A DNA stretch of 5,873 nt from Myxococcales bacterium. Its GTDB lineage: Bacteria; Desulfobacterota_B; Binatia; UBA1149; SPBQ01. The position numbers were made by a program, and so were the translations under genes. The notes beneath the pieces were generated by a model, which was not told the origin of the DNA, ran no database searches, and saw only the letters and a program-made list of their open reading frames with translations. Below are positions 1-4,823 of this stretch, one piece after another. Position 1 is the stretch's first letter. Each line of letters begins with the position of its first letter. The stretch lies in NCBI GenBank assembly GCA_004525875.1, contig SPBQ01000161.1, forward strand, positions 1-5,873, written 5' to 3'.

Positions 1-389
1 AGGAGGAGATCTTCGGCCCCCTCCTGCCCGTCAAGACGTACGAGAGTCTCGATGAGGTGCTGTCATACGTCACGGAGAGGGATCGTCCGCTGGGCCTCTA
101 CGTCTTCACGCACGACAAGCAGAACGAGGAGAAGCTGGTGATGGGCACCGTCTCCGGTGGTGTCACCGTCAACAACTGCGTGTTCCACATCGCCCAGCAT
201 GACATGCCGTTCGGTGGGGTGGGCGCCAGCGGGATGGGGCACTATCACGGTCGCGAAGGATTCTTGGAGCTCAGCAAGCTCAAGCCGGTGCACACGACGC
301 CGATGTTCGACGGCACGAAGATGTTTCACCCGCCGTATACGGCGAAGCACTCGCGGCTGTTCAAGCTGCTTCTGAAGGTGAAGCGCTAG
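1..389 (+). CDS. Aldehyde dehydrogenase, C-terminal part (coniferyl-aldehyde-dehydrogenase-like)
   Basis: This is the last 128 codons of an NAD(P)+-dependent aldehyde dehydrogenase; the first whole codon is at base 3 and the TAG stop at 387-389. The visible part opens with EEIFGPLLPV, the ALDH motif whose Glu and Phe contact the nicotinamide ribose. Near its end is PFGGVGASGMGHYHGREGF, the conserved C-terminal signature that packs in the dimer interface. The form GMGHYHGREGF, with the preceding NNCVFHIAQHDMPFGG, resembles coniferyl aldehyde dehydrogenases and fatty-aldehyde-type ALDHs more than betaine or succinate-semialdehyde enzymes. The tail is basic (LFKLLLKVKR) and may be peripheral. 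The catalytic Cys and the Rossmann region lie upstream of the window, so substrate cannot be judged. It converges with the acyl-CoA ligase. Family is near certain; the coniferyl subtype is moderate. Confidence 0.93.
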   Translation, partial: EEIFGPLLPVKTYESLDEVLSYVTERDRPLGLYVFTHDKQNEEKLVMGTVSGGVTVNNCVFHIAQHDMPFGGVGASGMGHYHGREGFLELSKLKPVHTTPMFDGTKMFHPPYTAKHSRLFKLLLKVKR

Positions 390-409
390 CCCGGGCGAGG
401 AGCCCGGGC
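389..409. terminator. GC-rich hairpin between convergent genes (possible bidirectional terminator)
   Basis: Two copies of GCCCGGGC (389-396 and 402-409) pair to give an 8-bp all-GC stem with a GAGGA loop. The stem starts at the last base of the ALDH stop codon. No T-run follows on either strand, so it is not a classical intrinsic terminator. Its position in a 47-bp gap between two convergent genes makes a terminating or 3'-end-stabilising role plausible for both transcripts. Confidence 0.45.
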
Positions 410-436
410 GCCTAGGGGATCGAGCCGTCGTCGGGA

Positions 437-2113
437 TCACTCCTCGACGAACAGGTTCTCCGCCTCGCCGGTCAGCACGTTCTTGAGGACCTTGCCGCTC
501 GCGTTGCGTGGCAGCGGCTCGGTCCGCAGCTCCCATTTCGTCGGCAGCTTGAACGGCGCCAGTGTCTCCGCGCACCAGGCCGCGAGCGTTGCCTCGTCGC
601 GTGTTTTGCCTTCGGCGGCCACCACGAAGGCCTTCACTTCCTGACCGAGCTGGGGGTGATCGATTCCCGCCGCTGCCGCCTCGGTGACGTCAGGGTGAGC
701 CTCGAGCCGCTGCTCGATCTCGACGGGGTAGACGTTCTCGGCGCCGCGCAGGATGAGATCCCGCGCACGGGCGTTGATGTACAGCCGTCCCTCCTCGAGC
801 CGGCCGACGTCGCCGGTGGCGAGCCAGCCGTCCTCCGAGATCGTTGCGGTCGTGGCCTCCGGATTTCGCCAGTACTCGAGCATGTTGAACGGGCTACGGA
901 CGAAGATCTCGCCTTCGACGCCCTCGCCAACGGCGTTGCCGTCTGCATCGCGGATCTCGACCTCGTGGCACGGCTGGATGCGGCCGACCGATCGTGGGTG
1001 CTCGACGAGATCCGAGCCGCCGATCATCGCGACGACCGTACAGGTCTCGCTCGACCCGTAGCCGAGGCCGACCGCGTTGGCCCCGTTGGGCGCGACGTCG
1101 CGCATGCGCTCCTGCAGCTCAGGGCTGGTGGGGGCTCCGCCCGCCCCGAGATTCCTCAGGCTCGAGAGGTCGTACTTCTCGACGTTGGGGTGGTACAGCA
1201 CGCGCGGCGCCATCGCGCCGAGACCGGCCCAGTTCGTAACGCGCTCCCTCTCGATGATGCGCAGAACGTCCTCCGGATCGAAGCGGCCGAGCCGCCACAC
1301 CGTCGTCGCGCCGGCGGCGAGCATCAGCACAGCGCCCGCGTGTAGTCCGGAGATGTGGAACAGAGGTGCGGTTACGAGCATGCAGGGCGAGGGAGACGCG
1401 ATGTCGCCACTGGCGCCCGACTCGGCGGCCGCCGTCATGCGAGTGAAGCCGTGCACGAACGCGCCGGTGACGAAGCCGAGCAGACCGCGGTGGCTCTGGA
1501 CGGCGCCCTTGGGACGGCCGGTGGTGCCGCTCGTGAACAGGATCAGCGCCGGATCGTCCTCGTCGATCGGCGTGTCGGGCAGCGCCGCGTGGGGTGCGTA
1601 TGCGAGGATCTCGCGGAAGTCCGACTCGATCTCGATGGTGGGCAGTGCTCGCGCCGCGTCGCCGGCGCGGGCCAGACGCTTGGCGTCGGCGACGAGCGCC
1701 TTCGGTGCGACGAGGTCGAGGCCGTAGCCGATCTCGTCGGCTGTCCACCAGCCGTTGAGCGCGGCGACGATGCCGCCGAGGCTCACCGTGGCCCAGAACG
1801 TGATGATCCACTCGGCGTGGTTCTCGGCGAGGATGGCGACGCGGTCGCCTTTGCTCACGCCGTACCTGTCACGCAGTGCCGCGGCGGTCGAAGCCACCAG
1901 CTTCAGGTGCTCGGCGTAGCCGATGCGCCGGTCGTCGAGGACGATGTAGTCCTTGTCGCCCTGCAGGGCCGAGTCTGCCAGCAACTCGCGCAGCGACTTC
2001 TTTCGTGTCTTGTAGATACGGGCGTGGCGGCCGCGGATCGCCTCCTCGGCGACCTCGAAAATGCCGCCCGGCGCGATCATCTCCGCTTCGATCTGCTGGT
2101 ATGTCTTTCCCAC
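437..2113 (-). CDS. AMP-dependent acyl-CoA synthetase/ligase (class I adenylate-forming enzyme)
   Basis: A complete 558-residue enzyme that activates a carboxylic acid with ATP to an acyl-AMP and then to the CoA thioester, in the cytoplasm. The adenylation motifs appear in order: P-loop LFTSGTTGRPKGA (192-204), substrate/adenine loop YGSSET (352-357), the ATP-ribose Asp in TGD (433-435), hinge region ARARDLILRGAENVYPVEIE (448-467), and the C-terminal catalytic lysine in PRNASGK (Lys541). Length is normal for medium/long-chain fatty-acid or aromatic acyl-CoA ligases. The start is GTG at 2113: the N-terminal segment up to EMIAPGGIFEV looks like the usual beginning of this subfamily. The ATG at 2080 would trim it and has GCGGAG directly abutting it with no spacing. 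No good SD precedes the GTG. The hinge reads NARARDLI where GRxKD/DRxKD is commoner, a mild variant. The acid substrate cannot be read from sequence; fatty acid, cyclic or aromatic acids are all possible. Confidence 0.95.
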   Translation of the reverse strand: MGKTYQQIEAEMIAPGGIFEVAEEAIRGRHARIYKTRKKSLRELLADSALQGDKDYIVLDDRRIGYAEHLKLVASTAAALRDRYGVSKGDRVAILAENHAEWIITFWATVSLGGIVAALNGWWTADEIGYGLDLVAPKALVADAKRLARAGDAARALPTIEIESDFREILAYAPHAALPDTPIDEDDPALILFTSGTTGRPKGAVQSHRGLLGFVTGAFVHGFTRMTAAAESGASGDIASPSPCMLVTAPLFHISGLHAGAVLMLAAGATTVWRLGRFDPEDVLRIIERERVTNWAGLGAMAPRVLYHPNVEKYDLSSLRNLGAGGAPTSPELQERMRDVAPNGANAVGLGYGSSETCTVVAMIGGSDLVEHPRSVGRIQPCHEVEIRDADGNAVGEGVEGEIFVRSPFNMLEYWRNPEATTATISEDGWLATGDVGRLEEGRLYINARARDLILRGAENVYPVEIEQRLEAHPDVTEAAAAGIDHPQLGQEVKAFVVAAEGKTRDEATLAAWCAETLAPFKLPTKWELRTEPLPRNASGKVLKNVLTGEAENLFVEE

Positions 2114-2117
2114 CTGC

Positions 2118-2140
2118 GAAAAATGTCAGGAACGATTTTC
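2118..2140. repeat. Imperfect inverted repeat upstream of the ligase start (candidate operator)
   Basis: GAAAAAT at 2118-2124 faces ATTTTC at 2135-2140; the arms are complementary except for one extra A in the left arm. It lies 5 to 27 bases upstream of the ligase GTG, where a repressor could block transcription or initiation. TetR-family repressors often control acyl-CoA ligase genes from such sites, but no TetR gene is in this window. The arms are simple A/T runs, so chance is a real alternative. Confidence 0.25.
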
Positions 2141-2257
2141 TAAGGGAAAGCCTGCCGCTCGCACGCGCTGGACGGCCGCAGAGTCGCCGTGCGATCTCTC
2201 GCCGGTGCCGATCGAGCGCCGGGCAGGCCGACTGCGGGTGCCGCGCAACGATCACTG

Positions 2258-2265
2258 AAGGAGGT
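2258..2265 (+). promoter_or_regulatory. Strong Shine-Dalgarno sequence AAGGAGGT
   Basis: AAGGAGGT is a full-length match to the anti-SD of 16S rRNA and the best ribosome binding site in the window. The next ATG is at 2269, only three bases beyond the T (four from GGAGG), which is rather short spacing. That ATG opens a 21-codon frame, not the GNAT frame. Confidence 0.6.
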
Positions 2266-2268
2266 CTG

Positions 2269-2334
2269 ATGGCTTTCCGATCCCGCGCTCTCGGGGCTTG
2301 CAGGCGAACGGTGAGGCGACCGCTGTGGACGTGA
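2269..2334 (+). CDS. Possible 21-aa leader ORF, or the out-of-frame original start of the GNAT gene
   Basis: A short frame starts at ATG 2269 behind a perfect SD and ends at TGA 2332-2334. The stop overlaps the GTG at 2331 in the GNAT frame (bases GTGA), the classic arrangement for translational coupling. The peptide is Arg-rich (MAFRSRALGACRR...) and resembles no family I know. Two readings fit. One is a leader peptide whose translation feeds ribosomes to the GNAT gene. The other is that ATG 2269 is the true GNAT start, with one base missing in the GGGG run at 2293-2296 by mutation or sequencing error; adding one G there joins the two frames without a stop. I cannot decide between them. Confidence 0.3.
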   Translation: MAFRSRALGACRRTVRRPLWT

Positions 2335-2969
2335 CGATCCGCGACGCGACGCCCGCCGACGCACCTTTTTTGGCGTGGGTGATGCAGACCGCCGCCCGCT
2401 CGCACCGCCCGCTCTCGTTCTGGGACTTCGCCTTTCCCGGCCCCGATGCTCCCCGCCTCGACTACATCGCGGCGATGGCCGTCGGCGAGCCGGTGTCGTT
2501 CGCGCACTACAGCGGATTCCTCGTCGCCGAGGCCGACGGCCGCGCGGTCGCCGGGCTGAGCGCCTACGACGCCGCGACCAAGGGCATGGACACATTCATC
2601 GGCGCGCTGGCTTCTTTGATGCAGGCCCGCGACTGGTCGCCCGAGCACCAGGAGCTGCTCGTCGCACGCATGGCTCCGGTGGGGAGCTGCATGCCGGAGT
2701 CGCCTCCGGGCGTATGGGTGATCGAGTGGGTCGCGGTGCGCCCGGAGGCGCGTGGTAAGGGTGTCGCGCACGCGCTCCTGCTCGAGATCCTCGAACGCGG
2801 GCGCACGGCCGGCTACACGCAGTCGCAGATCGCCTACCTGCTCGGCAATACGCCGGCGCAGACGGCCTACGAGCGCGTTGGCTTCGAGAACGTCGACGAG
2901 AAGCGAGATCCCGCGTTCGAGGCGGCCTTCGGATCCCCCGGGATCGCCCGCATGATACGCGAGCTCTAG
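2325..2969 (+). CDS. GNAT-family N-acetyltransferase
   Basis: A protein of about 214 residues predicted to transfer an acetyl (or other acyl) group from CoA to an amine. The frame carries the GNAT fold's CoA-pyrophosphate loop in motif A, WVAVRPEARGKGVAHALL (135-152 from GTG 2325), matching the R/Q-x-x-G-x-G/A pattern. Motif B follows, with GNTPAQTAYERVGF (174-187), typical of the C-terminal helix-strand. The N-terminal VTIRDATPADAPFL (4-17) is a standard GNAT opening. The long middle part (about 30-130, including FWDFAFPGPDAP) is not diagnostic and probably defines the substrate. GTG 2325 is chosen because GGTGAGG (2310-2316) lies 8 bases upstream; TTG 2298 (223 aa) and GTG 2331 (212 aa) are alternatives, and ATG 2269 would be the start if a frameshift exists. 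Its TAG overlaps the stop of the hydroxylase gene. No signal peptide; cytoplasmic. Substrate unknown. Confidence 0.88.
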   Translation: MDVTIRDATPADAPFLAWVMQTAARSHRPLSFWDFAFPGPDAPRLDYIAAMAVGEPVSFAHYSGFLVAEADGRAVAGLSAYDAATKGMDTFIGALASLMQARDWSPEHQELLVARMAPVGSCMPESPPGVWVIEWVAVRPEARGKGVAHALLLEILERGRTAGYTQSQIAYLLGNTPAQTAYERVGFENVDEKRDPAFEAAFGSPGIARMIREL

Positions 2970-3871
2970 CCCGTCGGCAGCTTGAAGCTTCTCAGCGGCG
3001 CCAGCATCTGCCCCGCCCAGCTCTGCGGATAGCCCTCGTAGTCGACACCGATGTCTCGGCTCTCGAGCCTCGTCTCGGCGTCGTAAGCGTTGCCCAGCAG
3101 GTGGTCCCAGAACGCGAAGAACAGCGCGAAGTTCACGTCGCCGGCCGTCCCCCGCAGGTGATGGAAGCGGTGGACCTCGGCCGTCGAGAAGATCCTGCGA
3201 ACGGGTCCCGTGCAGTAGTCGACGTTGGAATGCTGCAGCAGGAGCTGGACGAACGAGCAGTACACGATCACCAGCGAGAACACTTCCGGCATGCCGAGCA
3301 CAACGAGTGGCGTGAGCGAGACGACGGAGCTCGCGATCTGGTAGATCGGGTGCTTCATGATTCCGTTCAGCCCGTACATGCGCTCGACCGAGTGGTGTAC
3401 GGCGTGGAGTCGCCACAGCGGTTCCCACCGATGCGAGGCCCAGTGGAATAGATTCTGACCGAGATCGAAGACGGCGAGCGTGAACAGGACCTGAACCGGC
3501 AGCGCCCATTCGCCGGGCCATAGCTGCGAGACCGGTGACGCGGAGGCGGCGGGTGGTGTCGCGACGGTCGCGAAGATCGGGATGACGAGCAGCGGCCCGA
3601 GGCTCATCGATTCGTTGACGAGGAAGTGTGCGACGTCGCGACCGAAGTCGCCGCGGCTCGAGTTCCAGTCCGGTTCGTAGGGGAGCAGCCGTTCGGCTCC
3701 GAAAGAGAGCAGGAGCGCCAGCGCCATGAGGCCGAGGATACCGGCCGCCCGAATCGAAGCCGGCAGGCCCTCGGGACCGCTGATGATCAGCGCGACGCCG
3801 GCTCCGCCGACGCCCAGGAACATCAGCGGAAAGTAGCCGTAGCGGATGAGTGATCGCGTAACCCAGCTCAT
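2966..3871 (-). CDS. Fatty acid hydroxylase / sterol desaturase superfamily membrane protein
   Basis: A 301-residue integral membrane di-iron oxygenase of the FA_hydroxylase superfamily, which uses O2 to hydroxylate or desaturate lipids, sterols or carotenoids. The metal-binding histidine clusters are present in order: HWASH (143-147), HAVHH (156-160), the extra His in QHSNVD (214) and HRFHH (234-238). NFALFFAFWDHLLG (247-260) then follows, corresponding to the family's NYG..L..WDRLFGT ending. Hydrophobic segments at about 14-30, 42-60, 88-103, 124-142 and 182-212 suit membrane embedding with the His boxes on the cytoplasmic side. ATG 3871 is chosen because the protein becomes family-like from there; the frame stays open far upstream, antisense to the regulator, which is a GC-codon artefact. 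No clear SD precedes it. It is divergent from the AraC gene, 54 bp away, and may be its target. Exact substrate is unknown. Confidence 0.93.
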   Translation of the reverse strand: MSWVTRSLIRYGYFPLMFLGVGGAGVALIISGPEGLPASIRAAGILGLMALALLLSFGAERLLPYEPDWNSSRGDFGRDVAHFLVNESMSLGPLLVIPIFATVATPPAASASPVSQLWPGEWALPVQVLFTLAVFDLGQNLFHWASHRWEPLWRLHAVHHSVERMYGLNGIMKHPIYQIASSVVSLTPLVVLGMPEVFSLVIVYCSFVQLLLQHSNVDYCTGPVRRIFSTAEVHRFHHLRGTAGDVNFALFFAFWDHLLGNAYDAETRLESRDIGVDYEGYPQSWAGQMLAPLRSFKLPTG

Positions 3872-3889
3872 GGCCGCAGGATGCCACGG

Positions 3890-3917
3890 TTGCCGCCTGC
3901 GCGTCTTGCGGTATATT
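3890..3917 (+). promoter_or_regulatory. Predicted sigma-70 promoter of the AraC gene (leaderless)
   Basis: TTGCCG (3890-3895, four of six matches to TTGACA) and TATATT (3912-3917, five of six to TATAAT) are separated by 16 bp. This is the only near-consensus -10 I found in this GC-rich window. Transcription would start about 6-8 bases after the -10, at 3923-3925, directly at ATG 3926. The mRNA would thus have almost no leader, which agrees with the absence of any SD before that ATG. On the minus strand the same AT patch offers TATACC as a weak -10 for the hydroxylase gene. Confidence 0.6.
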
Positions 3918-3927
3918 GTCAGAATAT
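3913..3927. repeat. Inverted repeat ATATT-N5-AATAT over the promoter -10 and start codon (candidate operator)
   Basis: Perfect 5-bp arms ATATT (3913-3917) and AATAT (3923-3927) flank GTCAG. The element covers the -10 box, the predicted transcription start and the first two bases of the start codon, so a bound protein would block the AraC promoter and could also affect the divergent hydroxylase promoter. AraC proteins more often bind direct repeats, so autoregulation is only a guess. Confidence 0.35.
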
Positions 3928-4717
3928 GTCGCCAAACGGCCAAGCCGCTTCTCCGCTCGTGGAGGTGGCCTCGCTCTCCTGCCCCGTTGCCGGAGTGCTT
4001 CTCGACTACCCCGCCGGCGAAGTTATCCCCCCGCATCGTCACGACAGTGCGCAGCTCATCTACGCCGTGTCCGGCGTGATGACCGTGCATACCCGTGCTG
4101 GCGACTGGGTGGTGCCCACACAGCGCGCCGTCTGGGTGCCGGCGTTCGAGGAGCACTCGATCCGGATGACGGGGAGCGTGGCCATGCGCACGGTCTATGT
4201 GCGTGCGGGGGAGGCCGCCGGGCTGCTCGCCGAGTGCTCGGTCGTCCATGCCACCGACCTGCTGCGCGAGCTCGTGCTGCGCATCGTCGAGTTCTCCGAA
4301 ACCTTCCGTGCCGACTCGTCCGAGATGCGGCTGGTGAGCGTGTTTTTCGACGAGATCCGGGCGGCGCCGCAGATACCGCTGCATTTGCCGATGCCCGCGG
4401 ATCCACGGCTGCGTCGCGTCACGGACGCGCTGACGCGGAACCCGGGCGACCAGCGCACGCTCGCCGAGTGGAGCCGCGTCGCCGGCGCCAGCCAGCGCAC
4501 GCTCGCCAGACTGTTCGCAGCCGAGACGCGCATGACGTTCGGCCAGTGGTGCCAGCAGGCACGTCTGCTGAGTGCGCTCGAACACCTCGCGCTCGGCCGC
4601 TCGGTCACCGCCACGGCGCTCGAGCTCGGCTACGACAGCCCCAGCGCGTTCATCCAGATGTTTCGCCGTGCGATGGGCACGACGCCGGGCCGCTACTTCC
4701 GCGCGGTCGAGCCGTGA
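3926..4717 (+). CDS. AraC-family transcriptional regulator (NimR-like, cupin + HTH)
   Basis: A 263-residue DNA-binding regulator. Residues about 23-95 form a cupin-type sensor domain, with PAGEVIPPHRHDSAQLIYAV (29-48) and VPAFEEHSIRM (71-81) showing the His-rich sugar-binding-cupin pattern. The C-terminal half carries two AraC helix-turn-helix units: TLAEWSRVAGASQRTLARLF (178-197) and SVTATALELGYDSPSAFIQMF (226-246), closing with the signature RRAMGTTPGRY. The overall form is that of the NimR/YfiF group. ATG 3926 is preferred over ATG 3881, because a near-consensus promoter sits just upstream and the extra 15 residues from 3881 are Pro/Arg-rich and not family-like; 3881 would also lie upstream of the -35 box. 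It is divergent from the hydroxylase gene and 106 bp upstream of the molybdoenzyme on the same strand; either could be its target. Effector unknown. Confidence 0.93.
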   Translation: MSPNGQAASPLVEVASLSCPVAGVLLDYPAGEVIPPHRHDSAQLIYAVSGVMTVHTRAGDWVVPTQRAVWVPAFEEHSIRMTGSVAMRTVYVRAGEAAGLLAECSVVHATDLLRELVLRIVEFSETFRADSSEMRLVSVFFDEIRAAPQIPLHLPMPADPRLRRVTDALTRNPGDQRTLAEWSRVAGASQRTLARLFAAETRMTFGQWCQQARLLSALEHLALGRSVTATALELGYDSPSAFIQMFRRAMGTTPGRYFRAVEP

Positions 4718-4735
4718 GCGCGCGGCGCGTGCCCA

Positions 4736-4755
4736 TTCGCCGGCGTGTTGGCGAA
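4736..4755 (+). terminator. Weak hairpin after the AraC gene
   Basis: TTCGCC (4736-4741) pairs with GGCGAA (4750-4755), a 6-bp stem with an 8-base loop, 19 bases after the AraC stop. No T-run follows, so it would be a poor intrinsic terminator. It may slow polymerase or be chance. If it does not terminate, the molybdoenzyme could be partly co-transcribed with the regulator. Confidence 0.2.
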
Positions 4756-4776
4756 ACGACGCCGGTCCGCTTAACT
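4748..4776 (+). promoter_or_regulatory. Weak candidate promoter for the molybdoenzyme gene
   Basis: TTGGCG (4748-4753) matches four of six bases of a -35 box, and TTAACT (4771-4776), 17 bp later, matches only three of six of a -10. The AT patch TTAACT stands out locally. A poor -10 would suit an activated promoter, with the AraC regulator next door as a candidate activator. It overlaps the right arm of the weak hairpin at 4736-4755. Confidence 0.22.
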
Positions 4777-4786
4777 GCCACGATTC

Positions 4787-4802
4787 GCGGCGCCGGCGCC
4801 GC
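4787..4802. repeat. 16-bp perfect palindrome just upstream of the molybdoenzyme RBS
   Basis: GCGGCGCCGGCGCCGC is self-complementary over all 16 bases and ends four bases before the Shine-Dalgarno sequence. In DNA it could be a dimeric protein site; in RNA it could form a very stable short hairpin next to the RBS. All-GC palindromes arise readily in such a genome, so the functional claim is weak. Confidence 0.35.
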
Positions 4803-4805
4803 CGC

Positions 4806-4814
4806 GGAAGGGGG
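4806..4814 (+). promoter_or_regulatory. Ribosome binding site of the molybdoenzyme gene
   Basis: GGAAGGGGG is purine-rich and SD-like and ends 9 bases before ATG 4824. It supports that ATG as the start, together with the family-like residues (LRTCPLCEAMCG) that begin seven codons in. Confidence 0.55.
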
Positions 4815-4823
4815 CTCGACGAC

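Larger units (their letters stand above)
2114..2268. promoter_or_regulatory. Divergent intergenic region between ligase and GNAT genes
   Basis: These 155 bases separate two divergent start regions and must hold the ligase promoter and probably the GNAT one. The ligase-proximal part (2118-2150) is clearly AT-richer than its surroundings, as expected for a promoter or operator. It contains TAGAAA-like and CATTTT-like hexamers on the minus strand, but I cannot pair either with a convincing -35 box. The remaining part (2150-2250) is GC-rich and shows no recognisable gene or site. Confidence 0.4.

Noticed and set aside
656..1727. Plus-strand open frames inside the acyl-CoA ligase gene
   Set aside because: All adenylation motifs are on the minus strand in one continuous frame; the plus-strand translations show no domain.
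2366..2371. Run of six T (CCTTTTTTGG) early in the GNAT gene as a programmed slippage or phase-variation site
   Set aside because: The frame is intact across it and GNAT-like on both sides. The run is short, and nothing indicates an alternative product.
3881..3925. ATG 3881 as start of the AraC gene
   Set aside because: No spaced SD, non-conserved Pro/Arg-rich residues, and a position upstream of the predicted promoter make ATG 3926 better.
1869..3935. 688-residue minus-strand open frame spanning the ligase start, the GNAT gene and the hydroxylase
   Set aside because: It is out of frame with all recognisable proteins, Arg-rich and low in complexity, and it covers three well-supported genes.
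4718..4823. Molybdenum-cofactor riboswitch before the molybdoenzyme
   Set aside because: The 106-bp gap is too short for the known Moco riboswitch plus expression platform, and I do not see its conserved core. A covariance-model search would be decisive.
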